Positions 10,977-22,328 of a DNA stretch of 64,000 nucleotides are shown here, in pieces. The notes below the pieces were generated by a model. The model saw only the letters and a list, made by a program, of their open reading frames with translations, made no database searches and was not told the DNA's origin. The stretch covers positions 310,753 to 374,752 of the forward strand of contig JABHCC010000032.1 in NCBI GenBank assembly GCA_018669475.1, in the 5' to 3' direction. Positions within the stretch are counted from its first letter, which is position 1. The number at the start of each line of letters is the position of its first letter. Origin of the DNA: Bacteroidota bacterium. GTDB taxonomy: Bacteria > Bacteroidota > Bacteroidia > Bacteroidales > UBA12481. Position numbers and translations under genes: made by a program.

Positions 10977-11534
10977 TTATTTAGCTGCTGCTGCTTTACC
11001 GGCTTTACGACGAATAACTTCACCAACAAATTTGACACCTTTTCCCTTATAGGGCTCGGGTGGACGAAATGAACGGATTTTAGCAGCTACTTGTCCGATC
11101 AGTTGTTTGTCGATGCTTTTGAGAGTAATAATTGGATTCGACCGACGTTCGGTAAGCGCCTCAATTTTCACCTCAGGAGGAAGCTCTAAGTAAATCGGAT
11201 GTGAAAACCCAAGACTAAGCTCAAGTAATTGTCCCTTCGTAGTAGCCTTGTAACCAACTCCAACAAGTTCTTGTTTGATCTCGTATCCTTTAGATACTCC
11301 AATAACCATATTGTTTACTAATGAACGGTAGAGCCCATGCTCAGAACGATCTTTTTTATCGTCCTTCATACGCTTCAAAATAAACCTTCCATTCTCAGTT
11401 GTCATCTCAATTCCCAGAGCTACTTTTTGTGAAAGTTCACCCAGAGGCCCCTTTACCACAACCGTGTTGTCATCCTGAACCGTGATGGAAACACCTTCTG
11501 GAATACTAATGGGCAATTTTCCTATTCGTGACAT
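10977..11534 (-). CDS. rplF: 50S ribosomal protein L6
   Basis: MSRIGKLPISIPEGVSITV...PPEPYKGKGVKF. Confidence 0.98.
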   Translation of the reverse strand: MSRIGKLPISIPEGVSITVQDDNTVVVKGPLGELSQKVALGIEMTTENGRFILKRMKDDKKDRSEHGLYRSLVNNMVIGVSKGYEIKQELVGVGYKATTKGQLLELSLGFSHPIYLELPPEVKIEALTERRSNPIITLKSIDKQLIGQVAAKIRSFRPPEPYKGKGVKFVGEVIRRKAGKAAAAK

Positions 11535-11546
11535 TTCTTTTTCTTT

Positions 11547-11942
11547 TTAATAAACGTAACACAATACTTCACCTCCAACAAGCTCACTTCTCGCTTCTTT
11601 GTCAGTCATTACACCTTTTGAAGTTGAGAGTATTGCTATACCCAGTCCGTTAAGAACTCGTGGTACACTATCCACCCCGGCATATTTTCTCAGTCCTGGC
11701 TTACTAATCCGTGTTAAGGATTTGATTGCTGGTGCTTTAGAAATCGGATGATACTTCAGTGCGATTTTAATTAATCCTTGTTTGCTATCGTCCTCAAATT
11801 TATAACTGAGAACATAACCTTTGTCAAACAGGATTTTTGTCATCTCCTTTTTGATGTTTGAAGCAGGTATTACAACGACCTTATGCTTAGCCATCATGGC
11901 ATTGCGAATGCGGGTCAAATAATCTGCAATAGGGTCTGTCAT
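11547..11942 (-). CDS. rpsH: 30S ribosomal protein S8
   Basis: [28 protein letters not shown]...[20 protein letters not shown]. Confidence 0.98.
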   Translation of the reverse strand: MTDPIADYLTRIRNAMMAKHKVVVIPASNIKKEMTKILFDKGYVLSYKFEDDSKQGLIKIALKYHPISKAPAIKSLTRISKPGLRKYAGVDSVPRVLNGLGIAILSTSKGVMTDKEARSELVGGEVLCYVY

Positions 11943-11958
11943 TTTCTTATTGATTTAA

Positions 11959-12228
11959 TTACCAACTTGCTTTTTTTATTCCGGGGATTAAACCAGAAGA
12001 TGCCATTTCCCTGAAAGTAATCCTGCTAATCCCAAATTGTCTCATATAGCCTTTTGGCCTTCCTGTCAGGTTACATCTGTTGTGCAAACGCACTGCAGAT
12101 GAATTTTTCGGAAGTCTGCTTAAGCCAATATAATCTCCTTCAGCCTTCAATTGTGCTCTTTTATCAGCATATTTGGCTACCATCTTTTGCCTTTTAACCT
12201 CGCGGGCTTTCATGGATTCTTTAGCCAT
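11959..12228 (-). CDS. rpsN: 30S ribosomal protein S14 (zinc-independent type)
   Basis: [24 protein letters not shown]...[26 protein letters not shown]; no CXXC pairs. Confidence 0.98.
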   Translation of the reverse strand: MAKESMKAREVKRQKMVAKYADKRAQLKAEGDYIGLSRLPKNSSAVRLHNRCNLTGRPKGYMRQFGISRITFREMASSGLIPGIKKASW

Positions 12229-12230
12229 AA

Positions 12231-12788
12231 CTATTTCTTATTATTTTTTTTAAATGGTAATCCAAAACTCTTCAGTAATGCGAATCCTTCTTCATCAGTA
12301 TTAGCTGATGTAACGAAAGTAATTTCCATACCCAGGATTGAATGAATTTTATCAATATCAATCTCGGGAAAAACTATTTGTTCTGTAATGCCCATAGTAT
12401 AATTACCACGACCATCCAGTTTGTTTTCAATTCCATGGAAGTCTCTTGTTCTCGGCAATGCAACAGAGACCAATCTATCCAGAAATTCATACATCCTATC
12501 ATTGCGAAGAGTTACCTTAATACCAATAGGCATTTTTTTCCGCAATTTAAAGTTAGATATATCCTTTTTCGACAAGGTTTGTATAGCTTTCTGCCCAGCA
12601 ATAGCAGTCAACTCTGCCTGAGCAACTTCGATCAGTTTTTTGTCCGCAATTGCACGGCCAACACCTTGATTAAGGACAATTTTTTTAAGTTTAGGAACCT
12701 GCATAACAGACTTGTAGCTAAACTCTTTTATCAAAGCAGGTGTAATTTCCTCCTTGAATTTTGTTTTAAGGGTAGGTGCTTGTACCAT
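12231..12788 (-). CDS. rplE: 50S ribosomal protein L5
   Basis: [16 protein letters not shown]...[31 protein letters not shown]. Confidence 0.98.
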   Translation of the reverse strand: MVQAPTLKTKFKEEITPALIKEFSYKSVMQVPKLKKIVLNQGVGRAIADKKLIEVAQAELTAIAGQKAIQTLSKKDISNFKLRKKMPIGIKVTLRNDRMYEFLDRLVSVALPRTRDFHGIENKLDGRGNYTMGITEQIVFPEIDIDKIHSILGMEITFVTSANTDEEGFALLKSFGLPFKKNNKK

Positions 12789-13111
12789 TACTTAATCTCC
12801 TCTCCTGATTTTTTTGCGTAACGGACCAACTTGCCTTTATCATTCAAACGGCGTCCAATTCTTGTTGCACCTCCGCTGGATGGATCCACCACCATTAGGT
12901 TAGAAATATGAACTGGTCCTTCTTTCTTAATAATTCCGCCTTGCGGGTTATCCTGATTGGGTTTGGTGTGTTTGGATACCATATTCACACCTTCAACAAT
13001 GGCGCGGGATTTACTCCTTATCACCTCAAGTACACGTCCTTGTAGTCCCTTTGAGTTTCCGGCAACCACAATAACATTGTCACCCTTCTTGATATGTAAT
13101 TTTTTTTGCAT
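12788..13111 (-). CDS. rplX: 50S ribosomal protein L24
   Basis: [29 protein letters not shown] motif; start overlaps rplE stop context. Confidence 0.97.
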   Translation of the reverse strand: MQKKLHIKKGDNVIVVAGNSKGLQGRVLEVIRSKSRAIVEGVNMVSKHTKPNQDNPQGGIIKKEGPVHISNLMVVDPSSGGATRIGRRLNDKGKLVRYAKKSGEEIK

Positions 13112-13129
13112 GATCCGTGCTTATTCTTT

Positions 13130-13495
13130 TTACAACACTTCTGGTGCGAGTGAAACAATTTTCATATACTGGTCGCGAAGTTCACGTGAAACAGGTCCAA
13201 AGATCCTGGTTCCACGCATCTCGCCGGTGGCATTTAGTAGAACACAGGCATTATCGTCAAACCGTATATAAGAACCATCTGCTCGACGTATTTCTTTCTT
13301 TGTTCTAACCACTACTGCACGAGTAACCGTACCTTTTTTAATTTCTCCGCCCGGGATAGCTGATTTAACAGTAGCAACTATAAGGTCGCCAACTGAGGCA
13401 TATCTTTTTCCTGTTCCTCCCAGAACGCGGATGCACAAAACTACTTTTGCACCGCTATTATCTGCTACTGACAGTCTGCTTTCTTGCTGTATCAT
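13130..13495 (-). CDS. rplN: 50S ribosomal protein L14
   Basis: [27 protein letters not shown]. Confidence 0.98.
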   Translation of the reverse strand: MIQQESRLSVADNSGAKVVLCIRVLGGTGKRYASVGDLIVATVKSAIPGGEIKKGTVTRAVVVRTKKEIRRADGSYIRFDDNACVLLNATGEMRGTRIFGPVSRELRDQYMKIVSLAPEVL

Positions 13496-13497
13496 GA

Positions 13498-13758
13498 CTA
13501 CTTAGCTCTTTCAATAATTTCAATTAGTCTCCAGTTTTTACGCTTACTTAAAGGTCTGGATTCCATAATTTTTACCTGATCACCTTCATGACAAGTATTC
13601 TCCTCATCATGAGCAACAAACTTGGTTGTCTTGTTCACAAATTTGCCATAGATAGGATGCTTAACTTTTCTCTTGACAGCTACTATAATGGATTTATCCA
13701 TTTTGTCGCTGATCACAACACCTACTCGTTCTTTTCTAAGATTTCTCTTGACTTCCAT
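13498..13758 (-). CDS. rpsQ: 30S ribosomal protein S17
   Basis: [34 protein letters not shown]. Confidence 0.98.
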   Translation of the reverse strand: MEVKRNLRKERVGVVISDKMDKSIIVAVKRKVKHPIYGKFVNKTTKFVAHDEENTCHEGDQVKIMESRPLSKRKNWRLIEIIERAK

Positions 13759-13763
13759 TGTGT

Positions 13764-13973
13764 TTATTTGCTTGTCTGATTTTCACTAAGCTCCCGTTTC
13801 TTTTTCTCGGTTTTCAAGCGGGCCAGTACCCGGCGTGCAAATTTCAGCTGCAAAGGATTGTCGAGAGGAGAAACCGTATGGTTCATCCTCATACGAGTCA
13901 AGGTTACTTGCTCATTATCTATTCTTTCGACCAGTTCCTGATCAGTCAATTCGCGAATTTCAGATGTTTTCAT
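13764..13973 (-). CDS. rpmC: 50S ribosomal protein L29
   Basis: [34 protein letters not shown]...[18 protein letters not shown]. Confidence 0.97.
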   Translation of the reverse strand: MKTSEIRELTDQELVERIDNEQVTLTRMRMNHTVSPLDNPLQLKFARRVLARLKTEKKKRELSENQTSK

Positions 13974-14407
13974 TATTCAGCATTTGAACTTTCAACATAA
14001 TCACGCCGGATAACAAATTTTGTTTTTACCGGCAATTTCTGAGCAGCTAAACGTAAAGCTTCACGTGCTACTTCTAAAGGTACTCCATCTGCTTCAAAAA
14101 TGATTCGGCCAGGAGATACCCGTGCAACAAATCCGGAAGGAGCACCTTTACCCTTACCCATCCTGACTTCAGCAGGTTTGGAGGTAATTGGCTTATCCGG
14201 AAATACACGGATCCATATTTGTCCTTGACGCTGCATGTACCTTGTTACGGCAACACGAGCAGCCTCAATTTGACGGCCTGTCATCCAGGTTGTTTCAAGA
14301 GATTTTATCCCAAATGATCCGAAAGCTAAGCGGTGACCACGTTGGGCATTGCCCTTCATAACACCTTTTTGCTGCCTTCTGAATTTTGTCTTTTTCGGTT
14401 GTAACAT
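13973..14407 (-). CDS. rplP: 50S ribosomal protein L16
   Basis: [38 protein letters not shown]. Confidence 0.98.
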   Translation of the reverse strand: MLQPKKTKFRRQQKGVMKGNAQRGHRLAFGSFGIKSLETTWMTGRQIEAARVAVTRYMQRQGQIWIRVFPDKPITSKPAEVRMGKGKGAPSGFVARVSPGRIIFEADGVPLEVAREALRLAAQKLPVKTKFVIRRDYVESSNAE

Positions 14408-14432
14408 CAGTTTCCTCTTTTAAATAGGAAGA

Positions 14433-15125
14433 TTATCGAGTTCTTCTCTTAAATCCTTTTTTAGGACTTTTTGCTCCAATATTCGGTGATAGGTCACGTT
14501 TTCCATAAACCTCACCTTTACATATCCACACCTTGATTCCGGTTGAACCAACTTTCGTATGTGCTTCTGCTAATGCATAGTCAATATCAGCCCGCAAAGT
14601 ATGTAAAGGAGTACGACCTTCTTTATACATTTCAGCGCGAGCCATCTCTGCTCCATTCAATCGTCCTGAGATCAGAACTTTAATTCCCTCTGCACCCATT
14701 CTCATAGTAGAAGCAATTGCCATTTTTATCGCTCTTCTGTACGCAATACGGCCTTCTACCTGACGTGCAATATTGTTAGCAACTATTCCTGCGTCTAACT
14801 CAGGTCGTTTGATCTCATAAATATTGATCTGAACTTCCTTCTTGGTAATCTTTTTCAGCTCTTCTTTTAGCTTATCCACTTCTTGTCCACCCTTACCAAT
14901 AATGATTCCTGGTCGGGCAGTATGAACTGTAATAGTGATTAGCTTCAGTGTGCGCTCAATAATAATTTTTGAAACGCTAGCCTTAGCTAAACGAGCATTA
15001 AGATACTGGCGGATCTTATGATCTTCAACCAATTTCCCGCTAAAATCTTTGCCTCCAAACCAATTGGAGTCCCAGCCTTTGATGATCCCCAGACGGTTGC
15101 TGATCGGATTTACTTTTTGTCCCAT
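14433..15125 (-). CDS. rpsC: 30S ribosomal protein S3
   Basis: [26 protein letters not shown] domain [17 protein letters not shown]. Confidence 0.98.
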   Translation of the reverse strand: MGQKVNPISNRLGIIKGWDSNWFGGKDFSGKLVEDHKIRQYLNARLAKASVSKIIIERTLKLITITVHTARPGIIIGKGGQEVDKLKEELKKITKKEVQINIYEIKRPELDAGIVANNIARQVEGRIAYRRAIKMAIASTMRMGAEGIKVLISGRLNGAEMARAEMYKEGRTPLHTLRADIDYALAEAHTKVGSTGIKVWICKGEVYGKRDLSPNIGAKSPKKGFKRRTR

Positions 15126-15542
15126 CTATGCCTCTGTTTTTTCAACTTGTTTTTTACTATCCAGATAAATGGTCACATGATTTGACCTTTTTCTAATCCT
15201 GTATGCCCGACCCTGTGGAGCAGGACGTAACCGTTTCAATACTCTTCCCGAGTCAACAAAAATTCCTTTTACAAAAAGATTGCTGTCTTCAATCCGTACA
15301 CCCTCATTCTTTGCTTGCCAGTTTGCGATAGCTGACATTAAAAGTTTTTCAAGTTTACGACTTGCTTCTTTCGGACTGAAGTGCAACATATCAAGAGCTT
15401 TTTGTACTTCTTTCCCTCTTATCATATCTGCAACCAACCGCATCTTCCGTGGAGATGTAGGGTTGTTGCGCAAGGTTGCGAAGTACTGATTCTTACGCTC
15501 TTCCTTTGCTTGTTCACCTAATTGATGCTTTCTTGAACCCAT
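15126..15542 (-). CDS. rplV: 50S ribosomal protein L22
   Basis: [32 protein letters not shown]...[23 protein letters not shown]. Confidence 0.98.
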   Translation of the reverse strand: MGSRKHQLGEQAKEERKNQYFATLRNNPTSPRKMRLVADMIRGKEVQKALDMLHFSPKEASRKLEKLLMSAIANWQAKNEGVRIEDSNLFVKGIFVDSGRVLKRLRPAPQGRAYRIRKRSNHVTIYLDSKKQVEKTEA

Positions 15543-15573
15543 TTTCTATCGCCTTAACATTTTATAATTAGGG

Positions 15574-15843
15574 TTATTTCCTTTTATTACCGGCATGTCC
15601 CCTAAACTGTCGGGTTGGTGCAAACTCACCGAGTTTATGTCCAACCATGTTTTCAGTAACATAAACAGGAATAAACTTATTTCCATTATGCACTGCGATG
15701 GTATGTCCGACAAAATCCGGAGATATCATAGACCTTCTGGCCCATGTTTTAACTACTGTCTTCTTCCCAGATTCATTCAAAGCCAGGACGCGTTTCTCCA
15801 GCTTGTATTCAATAAAGGGACCTTTTCTTAATGATCGACTCAT
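15574..15843 (-). CDS. rpsS: 30S ribosomal protein S19
   Basis: [19 protein letters not shown]...[23 protein letters not shown]. Confidence 0.98.
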   Translation of the reverse strand: MSRSLRKGPFIEYKLEKRVLALNESGKKTVVKTWARRSMISPDFVGHTIAVHNGNKFIPVYVTENMVGHKLGEFAPTRQFRGHAGNKRK

Positions 15844-15863
15844 AATCTAATAGCGTTTCGGAA

Positions 15864-16685
15864 TTACTTACGTTTTTCCAGGATGAATTTATTAGATGCT
15901 TTCTTTTTCGAACGTGTTTTAAAACCTTTGGCCAACAATCCTTTTCTGGATCTAGGATGACCTCCGGATGAACGACCTTCACCACCACCCATAGGATGAT
16001 CAACAGGGTTCATCGCAACACCACGTACTCGTGGTCGACGTCCCAACCATCGAGAGCGACCAGCTTTACCTGAACGCTCTAATCCATGATCTGAATTAGA
16101 AACACTTCCCACAGTAGCACGACAGGTTACAAGAACCAGACGTGTTTCACCTGAAGGTAAACGTAAAATAGCATAGCGGCCTTCTCTTGACACTAATTGT
16201 GCATAAGAACCGGCACTTCTTGCCATTACTCCACCCTTTTTTGGTTGGAGCTCAATACTATGTACTACTGTTCCTAAAGGAATCTCAGCAATAGGTAATG
16301 AATTTCCAATCTCGGGTGCGACACCTGTACCGGAAACTAATTCCTGCCCAACCTGAATTCCATTTGGCGCAATAATATATCTTTTCTCACCATCTGCATA
16401 GTGCAATAATGCTATACGTGCTGTGCGGTTTGGATCATATTCAATACTGGCAACCTTTGCCGGAATATTATCTTTCTCCCTTTTAAAATCAATCACACGA
16501 TAACGTTTCTTATGGCCGCCACCCAGATAACGCATAGTCATGCGTCCCTGGCTGTTCCGCCCACCACTTCTCTTCTGAGGCTTCAGCAAAGATTTCTCAG
16601 GTGATCCTTTGGTGATCTCCTCAAAGGTCCCTATAACTTTTCTTCTCTGCCCCGGAGTTACGGGTTTGAATTTTTTAACTGCCAT
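15864..16685 (-). CDS. rplB: 50S ribosomal protein L2
   Basis: [34 protein letters not shown]...[22 protein letters not shown]. Confidence 0.98.
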   Translation of the reverse strand: MAVKKFKPVTPGQRRKVIGTFEEITKGSPEKSLLKPQKRSGGRNSQGRMTMRYLGGGHKKRYRVIDFKREKDNIPAKVASIEYDPNRTARIALLHYADGEKRYIIAPNGIQVGQELVSGTGVAPEIGNSLPIAEIPLGTVVHSIELQPKKGGVMARSAGSYAQLVSREGRYAILRLPSGETRLVLVTCRATVGSVSNSDHGLERSGKAGRSRWLGRRPRVRGVAMNPVDHPMGGGEGRSSGGHPRSRKGLLAKGFKTRSKKKASNKFILEKRK

Positions 16686-16691
16686 TACTTC

Positions 16692-16982
16692 TTATATATT
16701 GCTGTAAAAATCAATTGTATCTCCCTCGGCCAGGGTTACAATAGCTTTCTTATAACCAGCCGTTTTTCCCAGTACTGTACCAGCTTTAGTGAATCGGGAT
16801 TTCTTTTTACCACCATAACGGAGGGTATTAACAGAAACTACCGAAACACCATACATATCTTCAACCGCTCTCTTGATCTGGATTTTGTTCGCCTCACGAT
16901 CAACCTTGAAACCATAGCGGTTCAGGTCTTCGCTCTGCGCTGTCATTTTTTCAGTGACGATCGGTTTTTGTAAAACACTCAT
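16692..16982 (-). CDS. rplW: 50S ribosomal protein L23
   Basis: MSVLQKPIVTEKMTAQSEDLNRYGFKVDREANKIQIKRAVEDMYGV. Confidence 0.97.
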   Translation of the reverse strand: MSVLQKPIVTEKMTAQSEDLNRYGFKVDREANKIQIKRAVEDMYGVSVVSVNTLRYGGKKKSRFTKAGTVLGKTAGYKKAIVTLAEGDTIDFYSNI

Positions 16983-16994
16983 AGTTACCTGCTC

Positions 16995-17624
16995 TTATGA
17001 TCCAAAATTTTCACCAATATCTCCAATTGAACTCTCATCGATTGCCAGTTTTGATGCGTTCATTATGTCGTATGTACTTAATTCAAAGGACGTTACAACT
17101 TTTACACCTGGCAAATTTCGAGACGACAAATATACGTTTTTATTTGATTGATTTAAAACGAATAGCACTTTTTTCTCGTCGATATTCAGGTTTTGTTTCA
17201 AATCAACCATGTTTTTTGTCCTTGGCTCTTCAAACTGGAAGTCCTCAATAATCATTATCGACTTGTCTTTCAGCTTGTAAGTCAATGCAGATTTTCTAGC
17301 TATCTGCTTGACCTTTTTATTCAACTTAAAGCCATAATTTCTTGGGCGAGGTCCAAAAACACGTCCTCCTCCTCTGAAAATAGGTGACTTAATAGAACCA
17401 GCACGGGCTGTACCTGTACCTTTTTGTCTTTTTATCTTTCGCGTTGAACCAACGATGTCAGCCCGCTCTTTAGACTTATGCGTGCCTTGTCGGGAATTCG
17501 CCAGAAACTGTTTCACATCCAAATAGATTGCATGATCATTAGGCTCCACCCCAAAAATATCATCACGCAATTCAACAGTGCGACCGGTTTCCTCTCCTGT
17601 GGTTTTATATACTGCTAGTTTCAT
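16995..17624 (-). CDS. rplD: 50S ribosomal protein L4
   Basis: [53 protein letters not shown]. Confidence 0.98.
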   Translation of the reverse strand: MKLAVYKTTGEETGRTVELRDDIFGVEPNDHAIYLDVKQFLANSRQGTHKSKERADIVGSTRKIKRQKGTGTARAGSIKSPIFRGGGRVFGPRPRNYGFKLNKKVKQIARKSALTYKLKDKSIMIIEDFQFEEPRTKNMVDLKQNLNIDEKKVLFVLNQSNKNVYLSSRNLPGVKVVTSFELSTYDIMNASKLAIDESSIGDIGENFGS

Positions 17625-18247
17625 TACTTCTCTATTATTACGTATGAACCCTTTGCTCCAGGAACAGAGCCTTTCACAATCATTAAATCATGCTCAGGAA
17701 GAATCTTCATAACGCGAAGACTAATCATCTTAATCTTTTTATTACCATCTTGTCCACCCATTCGCATGCCTTTGAAAACACGACTTGGATAGGAAGATGC
17801 ACCCAGCGAACCAGGAGCACGGAGACGGTTATGCTGACCATGAGTTTTGTCACCCACACCCTTAAAACCGTATCTTTTTACAACACCTTGAAATCCTTTA
17901 CCTTTTGTAATGCCAGAGACATCAACCCAGGTGTCACGGTTAAAAGTCTCAACCGTTACAAAATCTCCAAGTTTAAGTTCCTCTTCAGAATCATCCAGTT
18001 CAAATTCAGCCAATTTCCTTTTAGGAGTTGTGTTTGCATTTTTGAAGTGCCCCATCATGGCGCGACTGGTGTTCTTTTCCTTTTTCTCATCATAAGCAAC
18101 CTGTGCAGCCTCATATCCGTCGTTTTCAACTGTCTTCAGTTGGGTAACTACACAAGGGCCAACCTCAATAACCGTGCATGGAATATTTTTCCCATTGGCA
18201 TCGAAAACCGAAGTCATCCCAATTTTTTTACCTATTAAGCCTTTCAT
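17624..18247 (-). CDS. rplC: 50S ribosomal protein L3
   Basis: [34 protein letters not shown]...[31 protein letters not shown]. Confidence 0.98.
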   Translation of the reverse strand: MKGLIGKKIGMTSVFDANGKNIPCTVIEVGPCVVTQLKTVENDGYEAAQVAYDEKKEKNTSRAMMGHFKNANTTPKRKLAEFELDDSEEELKLGDFVTVETFNRDTWVDVSGITKGKGFQGVVKRYGFKGVGDKTHGQHNRLRAPGSLGASSYPSRVFKGMRMGGQDGNKKIKMISLRVMKILPEHDLMIVKGSVPGAKGSYVIIEK

Positions 18248-18265
18248 GTTATTATACCCTTTCAG

Positions 18266-18571
18266 TTAGACTTTAATTTCGACTTCAACTCCACTTGGCA
18301 ATTCAAGCTTCATCAAAGCATCGATGGTCTTTGCAGTGGAACTATAAATATCAATTAACCTTTTGTAAGAGGATAATTGGAATTGCTCCCTTGATTTTTT
18401 GTTGACGAAGGTAGACCTCAAAACAGTAAACACCCGTCTGTGGGTTGGCAATGGTATTGGGCCACTAACCACAGCTCCGGTACTTTTTACCGTTTTTACG
18501 ATCTTCTCAGCAGATTTATCCACCAGATTGTGATCGTACGATTTCAACTTAATTCTAATTTTCTGACTCAT
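18266..18571 (-). CDS. rpsJ: 30S ribosomal protein S10
   Basis: [43 protein letters not shown]. Confidence 0.98.
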   Translation of the reverse strand: MSQKIRIKLKSYDHNLVDKSAEKIVKTVKSTGAVVSGPIPLPTHRRVFTVLRSTFVNKKSREQFQLSSYKRLIDIYSSTAKTIDALMKLELPSGVEVEIKV

Positions 18572-18577
18572 CAGTTT

Positions 18578-20695
18578 TTACTTTTTCTTCAATAAATCAA
18601 CTCGTCCAAATATTTTTTCCAAAATTCCCACGGCAATATTCCGTGGAACTTCATCATATTTTTCTACTTCCATTGTTGAGCTGGCACGCCCAGAGGTCAG
18701 TGATCTTAATATAGTCACATATCCAAATTGTTCAGCCAAAGGTACCATTGCTTTAATCACCCGCATTCCAGATCTTGTTTCCATTCCCTCAACCTGTCCT
18801 CTTCTTTTATTAAGATCTGCAATAATCTCACCCATATATTCTTCCGGACCAATTACTTCGGTACGCATTATAGGTTCCATTAGTATTGGGCCTGCCTTTT
18901 CACATCCAGCTCGATAAGCTTTTTGAGCTGCAACTTCGAAGGCGATTTCATCGGATTCATTTGGATGATGGTCTGCATTCTTAAGAGTAACCTTCAGATT
19001 CTGCATAGGGTATCCGGCTAAAACTCCGCTATTCATAGCGTTCTTAAATCCTCTCTCAATTGCTGCTATGAAGATTCGTGGTAGTTTATCTGAATCAAGT
19101 TCCGATTCAAAAACCAGTCCTTTTACACTATCATCAGCCTTCCCTAGTTCAACATCAATGTCTGCAAACAAATGCTTGCCCCCAACCTCCTTATCGAAAA
19201 TTTCACGATGGAAAACATTTTCTGTCAGAGATTCATGATAAGCAACCTGAGGAGTCCCCTTATTAATATTCAGCTTGAACTCTCTACTTAATCGATCAAT
19301 AACAATCTCTAAATGGAGTTCTCCCATCCCACTGACAATAGTTTGTCCTGAATCTTCATCAGTTCTCACTCTGAAGGTCGGATCTTCTTCGGTCAGCTTT
19401 ATCAGGGCAGATGATAATTTATCAACTTCCTCCTGAGAGCGGGCTTCAATTGCAATCCCAAGAACGGGATCAGGAAATGTTATATTCTCCAGATGAATTT
19501 TGTGTTTGTCATCACAAAGTGTATCACCTGTCTTTATATCCTTAAAACCTACTATAGCACAAATATCACCAGCTTCAACCTGGTCTTTTGGATTTTGTTT
19601 ATTTGCATGCATTTGATACAATCGGGTGATTCTTTCTTTCCGATCTGTACGCATGTTATAAACAGCGGCCCCAGATTTAATCACTCCAGAATAGATTCTT
19701 ATGAAGGCAATTCGGCCAACAAAAGGATCAGTTGCAATTTTAAAGGCCAACGCTGCAAAAGGAGATTTGCTTTCAGGTTCCCTGCTGACTTCGTCACCGC
19801 TTCTCGGATCAGAACCAACAATTGCACCGACATCTATCGGACTGGGCAGATAAGCAGCTATTGCATCAAGCAGAGGCTGCACTCCTTTGTTTTTAAAAGC
19901 AGATCCACAAATTATGGGGATCATGCTGTTTGAAAGAGTGGCTTTTCTAACAACCCGACGAATATCTTCATTAGTAATCGAGTCTTTGTCTTCAAAATAG
20001 CGTTCAAGCAAATCATCATCTGTTTCACAAACAGTTTCTAATAATTTCTCACGCCATTGTTCTATTTGTTCCTGATATTCTTCAGGTACATCCACCTTTT
20101 CATAAATTGCACCCAATGAACTGTTTTCTGGCCAAAGTATAGCTTTTTGTTCGATCAGATCGATAACTCCTTCAAAACTATCCTCAGAGCCAATCGGAAT
20201 TTGCAATACTAAAGGAACAGCTAGTAATTTTTCTTGAATTTGAGTAATCACTGAAAAGAAATCAGCGCCCACCCGATCCATTTTATTTATGAAAGCTATT
20301 CTGGGTACCTGGTATTTGTCAGCCTGACGCCAGACTGTTTCTGACTGAGGCTCAACTCCACCAACACCACAAAACACTGCAATGGCTCCATCCAGAACCC
20401 TTAATGATCGTTCAACCTCAACAGTGAAATCCACATGTCCAGGTGTATCGATGATATTAACCTTATACTCATGACCCAGATACTTCCAGAAAGCTGTTGT
20501 AGCAGCAGATGTAATTGTTATCCCCCGCTCCTGCTCCTGAACCATCCAGTCCATTGTTGCAGCACCATTATGAACCTCTCCCATCCGGTGATTAATTCCG
20601 GTATAATACAAAATCCGCTCAGTCGTAGTAGTTTTGCCCGCGTCTATGTGGGCCATAATTCCGATGTTGCGGTAATATGAGAGATCCTGTGCCAT
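18578..20695 (-). CDS. fusA: Elongation factor G (canonical)
   Basis: G1 AHIDAGKT, G3 DTPGHVDF, G4 NKMD; str cluster position. Confidence 0.98.
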   Translation of the reverse strand: MAQDLSYYRNIGIMAHIDAGKTTTTERILYYTGINHRMGEVHNGAATMDWMVQEQERGITITSAATTAFWKYLGHEYKVNIIDTPGHVDFTVEVERSLRVLDGAIAVFCGVGGVEPQSETVWRQADKYQVPRIAFINKMDRVGADFFSVITQIQEKLLAVPLVLQIPIGSEDSFEGVIDLIEQKAILWPENSSLGAIYEKVDVPEEYQEQIEQWREKLLETVCETDDDLLERYFEDKDSITNEDIRRVVRKATLSNSMIPIICGSAFKNKGVQPLLDAIAAYLPSPIDVGAIVGSDPRSGDEVSREPESKSPFAALAFKIATDPFVGRIAFIRIYSGVIKSGAAVYNMRTDRKERITRLYQMHANKQNPKDQVEAGDICAIVGFKDIKTGDTLCDDKHKIHLENITFPDPVLGIAIEARSQEEVDKLSSALIKLTEEDPTFRVRTDEDSGQTIVSGMGELHLEIVIDRLSREFKLNINKGTPQVAYHESLTENVFHREIFDKEVGGKHLFADIDVELGKADDSVKGLVFESELDSDKLPRIFIAAIERGFKNAMNSGVLAGYPMQNLKVTLKNADHHPNESDEIAFEVAAQKAYRAGCEKAGPILMEPIMRTEVIGPEEYMGEIIADLNKRRGQVEGMETRSGMRVIKAMVPLAEQFGYVTILRSLTSGRASSTMEVEKYDEVPRNIAVGILEKIFGRVDLLKKK

Positions 20696-20729
20696 CCCAA
20701 CAAGTCAAAGAACTTTTTTTTTAAAAATC

Positions 20730-21206
20730 TTAAAACCGGAAATGTGCAAACGCCCGGTTAGCTTCCGCCATACGGTGGGTATCTTCCTTTCGTTTGAAAG
20801 CTCCACCTTCATCGTTAAAAGCTGCAACAATCTCAGCAGCCAGTTTCTCGCTCATTGAGCGACCTGAACGCTTTCTTGCAAAATCGATCAAGTGTTTGTT
20901 TCCAATTGAAATTTTCCGGTCAGGACGAATCTCCATTGGCACCTGAAATGTAGCACCACCAACACGACGAGATTTCACCTCAACAGCTGGTGTGATATTT
21001 TCCAAAGCCTTCTTCCAAACTTCTAATGCACTGGATTCAGTTTCACCTTTTTTCTTCTCAACTATATCCAAAGCATCATAAAAGATTTGGAAACACTTTG
21101 TCTTTTTCCCGTCCAACATCAAATCATTTACAAAACGGGTTACCCGAATTTCTCCGAATTTCGGATCAGGTAATAATACTCTTTTCTTTGGTTTTGACTT
21201 CCTCAT
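20730..21206 (-). CDS. rpsG: 30S ribosomal protein S7
   Basis: [35 protein letters not shown]. Confidence 0.98.
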   Translation of the reverse strand: MRKSKPKKRVLLPDPKFGEIRVTRFVNDLMLDGKKTKCFQIFYDALDIVEKKKGETESSALEVWKKALENITPAVEVKSRRVGGATFQVPMEIRPDRKISIGNKHLIDFARKRSGRSMSEKLAAEIVAAFNDEGGAFKRKEDTHRMAEANRAFAHFRF

Positions 21207-21228
21207 GGTTATAACTTACAGTCAAGAA

Positions 21229-21606
21229 TTATTTTTTCTTAGGTCGCTTTGTTCCATATTTCGAACGGCGCTGTGTCCGACCCTCAACACCAGCTGCATC
21301 TAATGTTCCACGTACCATATGGTAGCGAACACCTGGTAAATCTTTTACCCTGCCTCCACGTACTAAAACAATGGAGTGTTCCTGCAAATTGTGTCCTTCA
21401 CCAGGGATATAAACGTTAACTTCTTTTTGATTGGTTAATCGTACCCTGGCCACTTTTCGCATGGCTGAGTTAGGCTTTTTTGGTGTAGTAGTATAAACTC
21501 TCACACATACTCCCCTTCTCTGGGGGCAAGCATCCAGTGCAGGAGCCTTACTCTTATCCTTAACCTTTTGCCGTCCTTTTCTTACTAACTGCTGTATTGT
21601 AGGCAT
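21229..21606 (-). CDS. rpsL: 30S ribosomal protein S12
   Basis: [57 protein letters not shown]. Confidence 0.99.
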   Translation of the reverse strand: MPTIQQLVRKGRQKVKDKSKAPALDACPQRRGVCVRVYTTTPKKPNSAMRKVARVRLTNQKEVNVYIPGEGHNLQEHSIVLVRGGRVKDLPGVRYHMVRGTLDAAGVEGRTQRRSKYGTKRPKKK

Positions 21607-21646
21607 ATAAACCTTATTTTTCTTAACTTTTCACAAAATCGGTGTG

Positions 21647-21674
21647 CAAAGGTATAGATTTTTTTTAAAACAAA
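21647..21674 (-). promoter_or_regulatory. Bacteroidetes-type promoter of the rpsL supercluster
   Basis: Minus strand TTTG (21671-21674), 16 nt spacer, TACCTTTG (21647-21654), matching the TTTG / TANNTTTG consensus; about 40 nt upstream of rpsL ATG. Confidence 0.65.
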
Positions 21675-21680
21675 AAACAA

Positions 21681-21710
21681 AAAAGGGAGCTTTGATCAAA
21701 GCTCCCTTTT
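21681..21710. terminator. Perfect 30-bp palindromic terminator (3' of the 21729-22166 gene)
   Basis: AAAAGGGAGCTTTGATCAAAGCTCCCTTTT is identical to its reverse complement; flanked by A/T tracts. Confidence 0.85.
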
Positions 21711-21728
21711 AATGTCGTAATATACCTG

Positions 21729-22166
21729 CTACGGATACTTGATAATAATCACTGTAGGAGGTGGCGTCCCACCAGGTCCGCCATCACTATTATTAGGAAT
21801 ATAAAAACCATCAGCTTTGACAAAAACTTGCTTTGAACCAATCTCAATCATAACTTTAAAATCTCTGTTGAGATTCAAATCCCCGATATCGAATATGTAC
21901 AAATCCCAATTCCCATATGATACAATTTTTGCATTTGCGAGCATCTCACCCTTAATGCCAGCTATTTGGACTGCACTCACAAACTGATCTGATTTTTTCT
22001 TCTTTTTTACCATGAAAGTAAAAACATCAAAATCTCCATCCTGATCGGCATCAAAAACAAAGCCTTTTTGTATTTCAATATCCTTAGCCTTAAATGTCTT
22101 TTGACCATAGGATTGACTCATGGTCAATAGTATAATACTTACGGATAACAGGACAATTTTTTTCAT
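21729..22166 (-). CDS. Small secreted hypothetical protein with DxDxDG-like loop
   Basis: Signal peptide MKKIVLLSVSIILLTMSQSYGQ; DADQDGDFDVFTF; C-terminal GGPGGTPPPTVIIIKYP; 145 aa; good stop and terminator. Confidence 0.75.
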   Translation of the reverse strand: MKKIVLLSVSIILLTMSQSYGQKTFKAKDIEIQKGFVFDADQDGDFDVFTFMVKKKKKSDQFVSAVQIAGIKGEMLANAKIVSYGNWDLYIFDIGDLNLNRDFKVMIEIGSKQVFVKADGFYIPNNSDGGPGGTPPPTVIIIKYP

Positions 22167-22328
22167 CTGAATTATATTTTAAGATTATTTTCCTAATGGT
22201 TAATCCCTATTGAGTCCGAAAGGTAACCCCATAAAATCGAAAAAATCAACTATTAAGACCATTTTTTGACGAACGACAAGAATTCAGGCTGTTTTTATAT
22301 ATATATTTACCTCCCACCGTCTGAGTCT

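Noticed and set aside
22266-22328. Upstream extension of the TPR-CHAT ORF
   Set aside because: It begins at TTG and would place a non-signal segment before an obvious signal peptide starting at ATG 22329.
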